Source: an uncultured Prevotellaceae bacterium
Lineage (GTDB): Bacteria > Bacteroidota > Bacteroidia > Bacteroidales > Bacteroidaceae
NCBI GenBank assembly: GCA_902769705.1
Contig: CACXPX010000008.1
Span: forward strand, 35,588 to 99,587
Reading direction: 5' to 3'
Length of the DNA stretch: 64,000 nucleotides
In this document: positions 43,629 to 51,966 of the stretch, piece after piece
How the letters are laid out: every line of letters starts with the position of its first letter
How positions within the stretch are numbered: the stretch's first letter is position 1
Notes under the pieces: model-generated
What the model saw: only the letters and a program-made list of their open reading frames with translations
Told to the model about the DNA's origin: nothing
Databases searched by the model: none
Made by a program: the position numbers and the translations under genes

Positions 43629-45986
43629 ATGAGAAACTATAACAGATGGATGGCGACTTGTCTGCTTGCCTTTGCCTCGACAGCAATTGCACAAGCACAA
43701 ACCGACTACTTCGACATCACGGCAGAATACCTGCAGAATGCAGCATTCGACCAACATATCGATGTGACGAATTCCGACACGGGAGACAAAACTGACATGC
43801 AATGTGACGTGGACTGTTGGGACTATTTCAATACGAAAGACGCCTACATTCTGGTGGGTGTTTTCCAATACGGGACGGCGGCCACATTCTGCGGTGCGGC
43901 AGTACCAACGGCCGACCCCAATGGTGCGGCTGGCAGCGGCTTGGCCATCTTACCGAAACAGAGCGTCTCAGGCTATCTCATGCAGAACGTCACTCTGCTC
44001 CCAGGCAGCTACAAGGTGGTGGTGACCATGTGGAATGCGTCAGAAGAAGAAACTTTGAGAGGGCAGAACGCATGGGTTCCTACACGCGGACGACGCACCC
44101 AATCGACCCTTCAGCGCGCAGCCAGCGGCAAATGGACCAACGACACGCTTTCGTTCACTCTCTCCACTCAGACTACTGGACACATCCAAGTGGGCTACAC
44201 CGCCAGCCAAGGAACTGATGGAGCGACAGCCAAATTAGTGGTCGACCGCGTGAGAATCCTGCGCGACCACGATATCGACAAGGCCGATGTGGACTATCGC
44301 AAAACATTCCTAAAAGTCTTGCTCGATGATGCCAAAACACTTTATGGCGACGGAACGGGAACGGGAGCTGCTGAATACCAAGCTCTCATCAACGAAGCAC
44401 AAGCCCTCTACGACAATGCTGAGGCCTCATTGGCGGACGTGAAGGCTATGACCGCCCGCATGCATGACGCCAACGAAGACTATCGCTGGTACAATGGAGG
44501 CTACATCGTAGTTACTGACAAACGCTTTGCTCGTGGTGCCATAAAGGCCTTCGGACGCCTGACCACCAAGGGATTTGCAGATGCCGACATCGCAGAACAA
44601 GGCTTCTGCTGGAACACCACTGGCGACCCCACCATCGATGACTTTACCACAACGCGCTATCTAGAGAACAACGGCCATATCTATCGCCTCGACGACTTGG
44701 AACCTTCCACGCTTTACTTCATGCGTGCTTACGTGAAACATGTGAACGGACGAGTGAAATACGGTGACGTGCTGAAGTTCTACACCATCCCGAAAGGGCA
44801 AATAACCTATAGCATCCGCGACGGTGGCGAGGGAGCCAATAAAGACCGCATCACAAAAGCAACGCAAGAAGCCGTAGACATTTGGAACAACCTCACGCAA
44901 TTGCGCGACGTCAGTTTCAACGTGGGCTATGATGCTGGTGTGCAGACGGCCGACTGCTCCTACGGCGGATGGATTCGCGTAGGACCTAACTCGTCATACC
45001 AAGCCACGGGCACGCTGCTTCACGAGATGCTGCATGGCATCGGCGTCATCCCATGGGCAGGGACGCAATGGAGCGGACGCATCTTGCGCGAGTCGGTCAA
45101 CGGCGATGGCTACGGCACTGGCCATTGGCTTGGCGAGCGCGTGACCGAAGTGCTCGACTTCTGGGACAACACCAGCGGACAGCAACTCAATGGCGACTAT
45201 CAGCACATGTGGCCATACGGCATCAACGGAGCCAACGAAGACCGCCATACAGAACTCCTCTATTTCGGCAACGGACTTGTCTGCGAGGCTTTGGCAGAGG
45301 ATGGGCTGGAAACCAGCAACGCCCACCACGCTGTGCCCTATTATGCCTTTGACATCGTGGAAGGACAACGTTATTACATCAAGAACGAAAGCGTCACACG
45401 AGGACGCGACACTTCGTTCTTTATGGAAGGCAAGGACGGAAAGGTAGAACTGCGAGCCATGACTGCAGCTGAAGCCGAAACCAACGACAGCACGGCGTGG
45501 CTGCTCACCTTCACACCCAAGAACCAACTCTACCAATTCCGCAATGCCGCAACAGGCCGATGGCTCACCTTCTCGGCCAATAACTTCCGCACCGTGGCAC
45601 GCGATGCAGCCGCTATTGCCGACTGTATGCAACTGATGAAAGGACGCGTCGATGTGACTGCCGACCGCCTGCGCGGCTATTGGATTATCCATCCCGAGAA
45701 CTACAACTGGTCGCCCCATGTGCTGGCAGCCAACACGACAACGTCTACCGCAGCCTCTACACTCGACCTCTCGAACTCGGCAACTTCCCAGCGTTGGCTG
45801 ATTCTCGATGCCGCCCAGATGCAGAAAATCAACGAGGCAGCAGATGGAATTGAAATTGTGAAGGCTGACGCAGCAGAGCAAGAAACCCTAGAGGACGCCA
45901 TCTTCGATTTGCAAGGTCGCAAGGTTGCCCACCCCTCTCGCCCCGGAATCTATGTGCGCAACGGCCGCAAGTTCGTGGTGAAATAA
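43629..45986 (+). CDS. Secreted HExxH metallopeptidase-like protein with T9SS-type C-terminus (paralogue 2)
   Basis: 785 residues; signal peptide to AQAQ. Colinear with the upstream paralogue: sandwich domain (DYFDITAEYLQNAAFDQH), FIVAR-like helix segment, fibronectin-III-like domain (TLYFMRAYVKHVNGRVKYGD), zincin-like domain with HEMLHGIG whose His465, Glu466 and His469 fall at exactly the same residue numbers, and a trefoil-like region. It lacks the last helical segment and second sandwich, joining directly to DLQGRKVAHPSRPGIYVRN and the GRKFVVK tail. Relative to metzincins, the third ligand position of HExxHxxGxxH is Pro in both. The pair arose by tandem duplication. Substrate unknown; carbohydrate-linked proteins are a reasonable guess. 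Confidence 0.75.
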   Translation: MRNYNRWMATCLLAFASTAIAQAQTDYFDITAEYLQNAAFDQHIDVTNSDTGDKTDMQCDVDCWDYFNTKDAYILVGVFQYGTAATFCGAAVPTADPNGAAGSGLAILPKQSVSGYLMQNVTLLPGSYKVVVTMWNASEEETLRGQNAWVPTRGRRTQSTLQRAASGKWTNDTLSFTLSTQTTGHIQVGYTASQGTDGATAKLVVDRVRILRDHDIDKADVDYRKTFLKVLLDDAKTLYGDGTGTGAAEYQALINEAQALYDNAEASLADVKAMTARMHDANEDYRWYNGGYIVVTDKRFARGAIKAFGRLTTKGFADADIAEQGFCWNTTGDPTIDDFTTTRYLENNGHIYRLDDLEPSTLYFMRAYVKHVNGRVKYGDVLKFYTIPKGQITYSIRDGGEGANKDRITKATQEAVDIWNNLTQLRDVSFNVGYDAGVQTADCSYGGWIRVGPNSSYQATGTLLHEMLHGIGVIPWAGTQWSGRILRESVNGDGYGTGHWLGERVTEVLDFWDNTSGQQLNGDYQHMWPYGINGANEDRHTELLYFGNGLVCEALAEDGLETSNAHHAVPYYAFDIVEGQRYYIKNESVTRGRDTSFFMEGKDGKVELRAMTAAEAETNDSTAWLLTFTPKNQLYQFRNAATGRWLTFSANNFRTVARDAAAIADCMQLMKGRVDVTADRLRGYWIIHPENYNWSPHVLAANTTTSTAASTLDLSNSATSQRWLILDAAQMQKINEAADGIEIVKADAAEQETLEDAIFDLQGRKVAHPSRPGIYVRNGRKFVVK

Positions 45987-46070
45987 ACGCTGACCACAAA
46001 GAAAAAAGCGAAAAAGCGACATCCATATCCGCTTAAGGGCAATAACGTAGCGCCACTCTTATCAAAGGGT

Positions 46071-46290
46071 GGCGTTATTTGTGGCTTCTTGAATAGCCAT
46101 TGCATACATATGATAAAGTAAAATAAATTATTTTGCACGGTAAAATAAATTATTTTGGTCGGTAAAATAAATTATTTTACTCAGTAAATTAAATTATTTT
46201 ACCACATCAAAGTGCCCATATGACATCATCAGATGTGGCATATGGCGATACCATAAGCGGCAAATGACAATACGATAAGTGGCTTTTGGC
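46071..46290. repeat. Intergenic array of ten 22-bp modules (array 5)
   Basis: Begins with two modules carrying GTTATTTGTGGC and GCCATTGCATACATATG, then four AT dyads (46115-46202; GTAAAATAAATTATTTTGC, a GG-ending form, GTAAAATAAATTATTTTAC, and one with GTAAATTAAATTATTTTAC), then four degenerate modules with ATGTGGCATATGGC, AAGCGGCAAATGAC and AAGTGGCTTTTGGC. Fills the gap between two convergent units. Upstream, GGTGGCGTTATT (46069-46080) also pairs with AATAACGTAGCGCCACTC, so its first module overlaps a hairpin after the HExxH gene. Confidence 0.85.
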
Positions 46291-46325
46291 TTGACAAATG
46301 CGTTATTCTGCCAGCAAACAAAACA

Positions 46326-46367
46326 ATTGCAAGCCTTATCCGCGGAAAGGAAGATAAGGCTTGCAAT
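46326..46367 (-). terminator. Terminator of the CoA-transferase gene
   Basis: Perfect 15-bp stem ATTGCAAGCCTTATC (46326-46340) with GATAAGGCTTGCAAT (46353-46367). On the minus strand it is followed by TGTTTTGTTTGC. Confidence 0.82.
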
Positions 46368-46431
46368 ATATTGAAACGATTGTTTTCAGGAATTGGGGAT
46401 GAAAAAAGAGTTGCCTCGTTTATCCTCTTTA

Positions 46432-47943
46432 TTACACCAGATACTCCGAGAAATCGGTGAGTCGCATGTCACCTTTGCGCAAGAACGTGTCGTGGAAGGC
46501 CAATGCGGCACGCATGTGCTGGGGTTCGTGGCCCATGGGGGCAATGTGTTTGAGATAGTCGCGCAGCAAGGGTTTGTAGTCGGGGTGGGCACAATTCTCG
46601 ATAACTTCCCATGCTCGGCGCACAGGACCCTTGCCTCTGAGGTCGGCTATTCCCTGCTCGGTGGCGATGATGTCGACATCGTGCTCGGTGGAGTCGACGT
46701 GACAACACATGGGTACGATGCTTGAAATCTTGCCGCCTTTGGCTGTTGACGGCGTGGTGAAGATGGAGATGTATCCGTTGCGCTCGTAGTCGCACGAGCC
46801 TCCAATGCCGTTCATCAATGCCGAGCCGCACACGTGAGACGAGTTCTCGTTGCCATAGAGGTCGCATTCCAGCGGCGTGTTGATGGCGATGACGCCCAGT
46901 CGGCGAATCACTTCGGGCGAATTGGCGATTTCGCTCTGGCGGATGGTGAGATGTTTCGAGAAATAGTCCATATTGTCGTATACACGGTGCAAGGCTTCGT
47001 TGGTGACAGTCATAGCCGTAGCCGAGGCATAGCCGATGCGGCCTTCGAGCATGTAGTCGATAGCGGCATCTTGTACCACTTCGCTATAGACGTTGAAGCG
47101 CGGAATCTGCTTGCTGGTACCCAAGGCTTTGAGCACAGCGTTTCCGGTGGCTCCCACTCCACTTTGTATGGGCAGGAACTGTGGTGGGATGCGCCCGGCC
47201 TTCATATCGTTGAGCAGCAAATCGGCCACATGTTGTCCGATGAGCATAATCTCGCTATCGGGTTCGCGGAATGCGCGAGCCTCTTCGGGAATGTTGCTTT
47301 CGATGACACCTACTATTTTCTTCGGGTCAATGCGCACGAAATTGTCGCCGATACGGTCGTAAGGAGAATGGATGTCCATCACTTCGCGGTTGTCCCACAC
47401 TTCGCGCGGTTCCCAAGTGTCGTGCAGATAGCGCGAGTTGGGATTGTGGAACTGGTTGTGCTCGATGATGATGCGCTTGGCCAGACGCACGATGGTGGTG
47501 ACAATGCCACCTGCCGAAGTGAGATAGGCGCGGCATTCGTCTTCGCCTTCGTCAAGATCGCTCACCTCAATAACAGCCCAATCCACTTCGCCATAGAAAC
47601 CACGACGAAGGCGCTCGGCCATGTGTCCGAGGTGCATGTCTTCGTAATCCACCTCACCCAGATTGGTGTGCGTGCGGAAATCTTTGTTCGTGGAGAAAGG
47701 GGCGCGGAACTTCAGAGCCTTGGCGGCGGCCATATCGCCCTCAACGCTTTGGCAACTGGATGCGCCTGTGAGGATACCCACTTGGAAGGGTTCGCCCGCC
47801 TCATGCAAGCGGATGGCCCGTTTGGAAAGTTCACGGAAGATAGCCTTTGGATTGGCGTTAGGTGTGAAACCCGACAGCGCCATCATGTCGCCGTCTTTAA
47901 TCATCTCGGCAGCCTCGAGTGCCGTTATTCGTCTGTAAGCCAT
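46432..47943 (-). CDS. Acetyl-CoA hydrolase/CoA-transferase (succinyl-CoA:acetate type)
   Basis: 503 residues from Met at 47943. The upstream Met at 47988 is rejected because the -7 box TACCTTTG lies at 47993-47986 on the minus strand, so transcription starts after it. Class I CoA-transferase fold: SGFTPNANPKAI at the N-terminus; GVGATGNAVLKALG (oxyanion region); the catalytic Glu288 in RFNVYSEVVQDA; GIGGSCDYERNGYISIFTTPSTAKGG; and IIATEQGIADLRGKGP. Such enzymes move CoA between succinate, acetate and propionate; in succinate/propionate-forming Bacteroidales this fits fermentation end-product handling. Single gene with its own terminator. Confidence 0.9.
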   Translation of the reverse strand: MAYRRITALEAAEMIKDGDMMALSGFTPNANPKAIFRELSKRAIRLHEAGEPFQVGILTGASSCQSVEGDMAAAKALKFRAPFSTNKDFRTHTNLGEVDYEDMHLGHMAERLRRGFYGEVDWAVIEVSDLDEGEDECRAYLTSAGGIVTTIVRLAKRIIIEHNQFHNPNSRYLHDTWEPREVWDNREVMDIHSPYDRIGDNFVRIDPKKIVGVIESNIPEEARAFREPDSEIMLIGQHVADLLLNDMKAGRIPPQFLPIQSGVGATGNAVLKALGTSKQIPRFNVYSEVVQDAAIDYMLEGRIGYASATAMTVTNEALHRVYDNMDYFSKHLTIRQSEIANSPEVIRRLGVIAINTPLECDLYGNENSSHVCGSALMNGIGGSCDYERNGYISIFTTPSTAKGGKISSIVPMCCHVDSTEHDVDIIATEQGIADLRGKGPVRRAWEVIENCAHPDYKPLLRDYLKHIAPMGHEPQHMRAALAFHDTFLRKGDMRLTDFSEYLV

Positions 47944-47985
47944 AGAATTTTGTGAAAAAAAGCGGTGCAAATAGAAAATGCGGTG

Positions 47986-47993
47986 CAAAGGTA
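47986..47993 (-). promoter_or_regulatory. -7 box (TACCTTTG) of the CoA-transferase gene
   Basis: Minus-strand TACCTTTG. No TTTG is found 19-20 bp upstream. Its position fixes the downstream start codon at 47943. Confidence 0.55.
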
Positions 47994-48032
47994 ATCATTT
48001 TTTTTCAGTTAACCGCTGTTTGTCAAAAAAAA

Positions 48033-48069
48033 TCCCCCCATGCGGATGAGTTCCATTCACATGGGGGAG
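48033..48069 (-). terminator. Terminator of the rubredoxin gene
   Basis: On the minus strand CTCCCCCATG pairs with CATGGGGGGA, followed by TTTTTTTTGAC. Confidence 0.85.
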
Positions 48070-48088
48070 TTTTGGAGGGCGTTTTTTC

Positions 48089-48253
48089 TTATTCCTCAAC
48101 AGGTGAGAAATCGTCTTTTCCTACACCGCAGATGGGGCATACCCAGTCGTCGGCGATGTCTTCGAATGCTGTTCCGGGCTCGATTCCACTATCGGGATCG
48201 CCCACTGCGGGATCGTATACATACCCGCAAACGTCGCATACATACTTCTTCAT
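48089..48253 (-). CDS. Rubredoxin
   Basis: 54 residues starting [15 protein letters not shown]. One-iron electron carrier: the two iron-binding knuckles CDVCG (near 6-10) and CPICG (near 39-43) are intact, with the conserved aromatic residues and the acidic C-terminus DDFSPVEE. A longer in-frame start 60 bp upstream would add 20 residues unlike any rubredoxin and is rejected. Typically passes electrons to rubrerythrin or other oxygen-defence enzymes in anaerobes; none is adjacent. Followed by a strong terminator. Confidence 0.95.
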   Translation of the reverse strand: MKKYVCDVCGYVYDPAVGDPDSGIEPGTAFEDIADDWVCPICGVGKDDFSPVEE

Positions 48254-48333
48254 AATGCTTTGGTTTTTGATGGTTGATAATATAAATATGTGTAAATGCT
48301 CAGTTTTTGTCAACTTCGGTCATAACTATCAGT

Positions 48334-49398
48334 TCACGCCCCGTTGCTGATGACGCGCTCTACGGCCTCAACTATGGAGGATGGAGCGATAGAACTCAGA
48401 CAGGCATAGTCGCCTCGTCTGCAAGCACGGCCGCCATAGACAGAGCAAGGTCTGCAAGGCAAGTCGCTCTGAACGATGTTCTCAGGACGTTGACGCCAAC
48501 CCAAGAATCCAGCAAAGGGATGGGTGGCACCCCACACGCTGACCACGGGCGTGGCGGTGAGCGAAGCCAAATGCATGTTGGCGGAGTCCATTGAGAGCAT
48601 CACATCGAGATGACTCATGAGGATGAGCTCCTGACTGATGCCGTTGAGCATTGCCGAAGCGTTGGTGCATTGCTTGAACTGGCTGGCCCATTGGTCGAAT
48701 TGCTTCATTTCTCCCGCTCCACCTCCGAAAAGGAATATGCGGCATGAGGGATGGCTTTTCACCAATTGTTCAATGACTTGTGTCATCTGCTCTATGGGAT
48801 AAATCTTTCCTTGATGGGCAGCATAAGGCGCAATTCCTATCCATTGCTGGAAGACTTTCTTTTCACCTATTTCGGGTGGAAGCAAGCGCAGTAGGCCTCC
48901 TTCAGGTGGAAAGATGGAGGTGAACGGCGAATGTTCAATATCTATGGGGTAGCCCAATCGCTCGAAAACATCGGCATAGTTCTGGAACGAAGTGGGTTGC
49001 TGTTCCATCACTTTGTTCGTTTGTGCCACCAAGCGATGCTTTCCCTTGCGATGCTTGTCGATGTGAGCCACCCTATAGCGTGACATGTTGAACAACATCC
49101 TGAGGTAACTGGACCGTATGATGTTGTGCAAGTCGGCTATAGCGGTAAAGTGTTTGGCCGACAGTCGGCGGAAAAGGGCGTTAAGACCCTTCATTCCGTG
49201 ATATTCGTTTTTCAGGTCGGCTTCCATAAACCCGACATTGGGCATCAGGTTTTCGAAGAAGTTGCGCGCAAAAGGTCTGCTCAAGACCGTGATGCGCACA
49301 TGAGGATATTGTTGGGCCAGCGTGTAAACCACGGGGACCATCATCGCAACATCCCCGATGGCCGAAAAACGAATGATGAGAATATGCTCGGTCTTCAT
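48334..49398 (-). CDS. Glycosyltransferase family 9 (heptosyltransferase-like)
   Basis: 354 residues. GT9 enzymes add heptose or similar sugars to the lipopolysaccharide core at the inner face of the inner membrane. Seen: N-terminal ILIIRFSAIGDVAMMVPVVYTL, the ADLHNIIRSSYLRML region, the C-terminal sugar-nucleotide domain with GIAPYAAHQGKIYP, IFLFGGGAGE and the conserved SMDSANMHLASL, then a Cys cluster (CRPCSVYGG, CRRGDYACL) usual in Bacteroidetes GT9. The DUF4254 gene upstream on the same strand (36-bp gap) is a regular partner of GT9 genes in this phylum. Confidence 0.92.
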   Translation of the reverse strand: MKTEHILIIRFSAIGDVAMMVPVVYTLAQQYPHVRITVLSRPFARNFFENLMPNVGFMEADLKNEYHGMKGLNALFRRLSAKHFTAIADLHNIIRSSYLRMLFNMSRYRVAHIDKHRKGKHRLVAQTNKVMEQQPTSFQNYADVFERLGYPIDIEHSPFTSIFPPEGGLLRLLPPEIGEKKVFQQWIGIAPYAAHQGKIYPIEQMTQVIEQLVKSHPSCRIFLFGGGAGEMKQFDQWASQFKQCTNASAMLNGISQELILMSHLDVMLSMDSANMHLASLTATPVVSVWGATHPFAGFLGWRQRPENIVQSDLPCRPCSVYGGRACRRGDYACLSSIAPSSIVEAVERVISNGA

Positions 49399-49434
49399 AG
49401 ATTGTCGGGATTGGTCTATGTTTCCGGATTTCTA

Positions 49435-50040
49435 TTAGTTTTTCTTATAAAGGATGGGGTTGGTGGAAGGATCATTATACATCTTCATCTGCCGGTAGAC
49501 CTTCATAAACTTGCGTCCCTCAGCGATGTCTTCCAACAATTGGTCGATGGCTGTCGAGAGGTCGCGCTGCTGTTCGAGCAAGATGTTGAGCTTCTGCTGA
49601 CAACGGTCGCGGTGCTCCTCAGGTGCATCAGTGCGAAGAGTTTGTTCTTTCATGTGATAGATTTTCAACGCAAGGATGCTCAACCTGTCGATTGCCCATG
49701 CGGGACTCTCGGTATTGAGTCGGGCATCGGGCTGGATGACAACATCGCAGTATTTTTGTCTGAAGAACGAATCTATCTGCTCCACGAGGTCGGTGCGGTC
49801 TTGGTTAGAGCGGTCGATGCGCCGTTTCAGTTGCAAAGCCTCTATGGGATCGATATGCGGATCGCGAATGATATCCTCAAAGTGCCATTGTACGGTGTCA
49901 ATCCAGCACTTCAGATAGAGTCTGTTCTCAATGGAATTACGTTCGTAGGGATTATTAATGGGCGTTTCGACATTATCCTTAACGTGATAGTCGGAAATGG
50001 CCTTATTGAAAATCTCGTTACATTGTTCTGTGAATGACAT
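49435..50040 (-). CDS. DUF4254 domain protein
   Basis: 201 residues, fully polar and largely helical with no signal peptide or membrane span. Family landmarks: NPYERNSIENRLYLKCWIDTVQWHFEDIIRDP, the long helix ALQLKRRIDRSNQDRTDLVEQID and DRLSILALKIYHM. Function unknown, but the gene accompanies GT9 heptosyltransferases in many Bacteroidetes, which points to a cytoplasmic helper in LPS core assembly. Leads the two-gene minus-strand unit; a -7 box TATATTTG lies at 50073-50066 on the minus strand. Confidence 0.85.
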   Translation of the reverse strand: MSFTEQCNEIFNKAISDYHVKDNVETPINNPYERNSIENRLYLKCWIDTVQWHFEDIIRDPHIDPIEALQLKRRIDRSNQDRTDLVEQIDSFFRQKYCDVVIQPDARLNTESPAWAIDRLSILALKIYHMKEQTLRTDAPEEHRDRCQQKLNILLEQQRDLSTAIDQLLEDIAEGRKFMKVYRQMKMYNDPSTNPILYKKN

Positions 50041-50342
50041 GTGGATTTTGTTTTTGATGAATGTGCAAATATAGTACTAATATTTCAAAACAGCGAATGT
50101 TTCATGATGTTATTTTGTTTTTTAGCGTTTTTTTTGCACAATGTTATGGTGTTTGTGCAACACTTGATTCATTTTTTGCTTAAAAATTTGCGGGATTAAA
50201 TAAAAATTTGTTCCTTTGCACCCGATTTCATGGCAATCGCTATCATTTTGTAACAATGTGAGTTGTATTCACATGACAAAAGATTTCATGTTATCTTTGA
50301 GTGAGAAAATAAATATTATTAAACATTAAAAACAAATTTATT
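50041..50342. promoter_or_regulatory. Divergent control region between DUF4254 and acpP
   Basis: Holds two -7 boxes: TATATTTG on the minus strand (50073-50066) for the DUF4254-GT9 unit, and TATCTTTG on the plus strand (50292-50299) for acpP. Neither has a perfect -33. The space between is AT-rich with runs such as TTTTTTGCTTAAAAATTTG and no recognisable gene or repeat. Confidence 0.5.
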
Positions 50343-50579
50343 ATGTCAGAAATTGAAAGCAAAGTAGTTGCTATTATTGTAGACAAACTTGGTGTTGAAG
50401 AAGCAGAGGTTAAGCCCGAAGCAAGTTTCACAAACGACCTGGGAGCTGACTCTCTTGATACCGTTGAGTTGATCATGGAATTTGAGAAGGAATTCGGTAT
50501 CTCTATTCCCGACGACAAAGCCGAGAAGATCGCCACTGTTGGTGACGCTATCTCTTATATCGAGGAAAACGCCAAATAA
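50343..50579 (+). CDS. acpP: Acyl carrier protein
   Basis: 78 residues, acidic. Carries growing fatty acyl chains on a phosphopantetheine attached to Ser37 in [18 protein letters not shown], the invariant DSL motif. First gene of the acpP-fabF-rnc cluster conserved in many bacteria. The phosphopantetheinyl transferase that modifies it could be the partial gene at the start of the window or another. A long inverted-arm repeat separates it from fabF, which may lower readthrough and so set a high acpP to fabF ratio. Confidence 0.97.
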   Translation: MSEIESKVVAIIVDKLGVEEAEVKPEASFTNDLGADSLDTVELIMEFEKEFGISIPDDKAEKIATVGDAISYIEENAK

Positions 50580-50602
50580 ATCTATTTTTAATGGAGTATA
50601 AA

Positions 50603-50681
50603 GATTGAAGAATGAAGAGTCTGGTTTCCACACTTCCCGCTTGGGGAGTGATGGGTAAACGGACTCTTCATTCTTCATTTT
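50603..50681. repeat. Inverted-arm repeat between acpP and fabF
   Basis: AAGATTGAAGAATGAAGAGTC (left, from 50600) and GACTCTTCATTCTTCATTTT (right, near 50660-50680) form a long stem, with CACTTCCCGCTTGGGGAGTG as an inner hairpin. Ends in TTTTTTAT, so it can act as a terminator or attenuator of acpP transcripts. Confidence 0.75.
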
Positions 50682-50703
50682 TTATATACATAATTTTCTT
50701 TTC

Positions 50704-51966
50704 ATGGAAATAAAAAGAGTAGTCGTAACTGGACTCGGAGCCATTACACCTGTGGGAAACTCACCAGAGGAAACTTGGAAGAACCTTCTGGCTGGTGTTA
50801 GTGGTGCCGCTCCTATTACGCAGTTTGACAGCTCTAAATGCAAGACCCACTTTGCTTGCGAGATTAAAGACCTGAACGTCAACGATTGGATTGACCGCAA
50901 GGAAGCCCGCAAGCTTGACCGCTACACACAGCTGGCCATCATCTCGGCCATTCAAGCTGTGAAAGACAGCGGCATGGATTTGGAGAAAGAAGACAAGAAC
51001 CGCATTGGAGTCGTCTATGGCGTGGGCATCGGCGGCATCCGCACTTTTGAGGACGAAGTGACCTATTATGGCCAGCATATCGAAGACGGACCCAAGTTTT
51101 CGCCATTCTTCATTCCCAAGATGATTGCTGACATCGCTTCGGGTCACATCTCCATCCACTTTGGATTCCACGGCCCCAACTACACTACAACGAGTGCATG
51201 TGCATCGTCAAGCAACGCTTTGGCAGATGCCTTCAACTTGATTCGTTTGGGCAAGGCTAACGCTATTCTGGCCGGTGGTGCCGAGAGTGCTATCTGCATG
51301 TGTGGTGTGGGCGGCTTCAACGCCATGAAGGCCCTTTCCACCCGCAACGATGACCCTGCACGTGCCAGCCGCCCGTTCAGCGCTTCGCGCGACGGATTCG
51401 TGATGGCCGAAGGTGCTGGCTGCCTCATCCTTGAGGAGTTGGAGCACGCAAAGGCTCGTGGCGCAAAGATTTACGCCGAGATGGTGGGCGAAGGCGAGAG
51501 TGCCGACGCTTATCACATCACTGCCAGCCACCCCGAAGGACTGGGAGCTAAACTGGTGATGGAGGCTGCTCTTGAAGATGCCGGACTGAAGCCCGAGGAC
51601 ATCGACTACATCAATGTTCACGGCACAAGTACCCATGTGGGCGACATCTCCGAAGCCAAAGCCATCAAGGACGTATTCGGCGACGCCGCTTACAAGTTGA
51701 ACATCTCGAGCACGAAGTCGATGACAGGCCACCTGCTGGGTGCTGCCGGAGCCATCGAGGGTATGGTTGCCGTATTGGCTGTGCAGAACGACATCGTTCC
51801 ACCCACCATCAACCACGATGAGGACGACAAAGATCCCGACATCGACTACGACCTCAACTTCACATTCAACAAGGCCCAGAAACGCGAAGTGCGTGCTGCT
51901 ATCAGCAACACATTCGGATTCGGCGGACACAATGCATGCGTAGTTTTCAAGAAGTATGCTGAGTAA
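50704..51966 (+). CDS. fabF: Beta-ketoacyl-ACP synthase II
   Basis: 420 residues. Condenses malonyl-ACP with acyl-ACP to lengthen fatty acids. Catalytic triad visible: Cys166 in TTTSACASSSNAL, His in NVHGTSTHVGD and His in STKSMTGHLLGAAGAIEG, with the conserved Lys in the last motif. Starts with RVVVTGLGAITPVGNS and ends NTFGFGGHNACVVFKKY, as expected. Overlaps rnc by 11 bp, suggesting coupled translation of fatty-acid and RNA-processing genes, a cluster order common in the phylum. Confidence 0.97.
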   Translation: MEIKRVVVTGLGAITPVGNSPEETWKNLLAGVSGAAPITQFDSSKCKTHFACEIKDLNVNDWIDRKEARKLDRYTQLAIISAIQAVKDSGMDLEKEDKNRIGVVYGVGIGGIRTFEDEVTYYGQHIEDGPKFSPFFIPKMIADIASGHISIHFGFHGPNYTTTSACASSSNALADAFNLIRLGKANAILAGGAESAICMCGVGGFNAMKALSTRNDDPARASRPFSASRDGFVMAEGAGCLILEELEHAKARGAKIYAEMVGEGESADAYHITASHPEGLGAKLVMEAALEDAGLKPEDIDYINVHGTSTHVGDISEAKAIKDVFGDAAYKLNISSTKSMTGHLLGAAGAIEGMVAVLAVQNDIVPPTINHDEDDKDPDIDYDLNFTFNKAQKREVRAAISNTFGFGGHNACVVFKKYAE

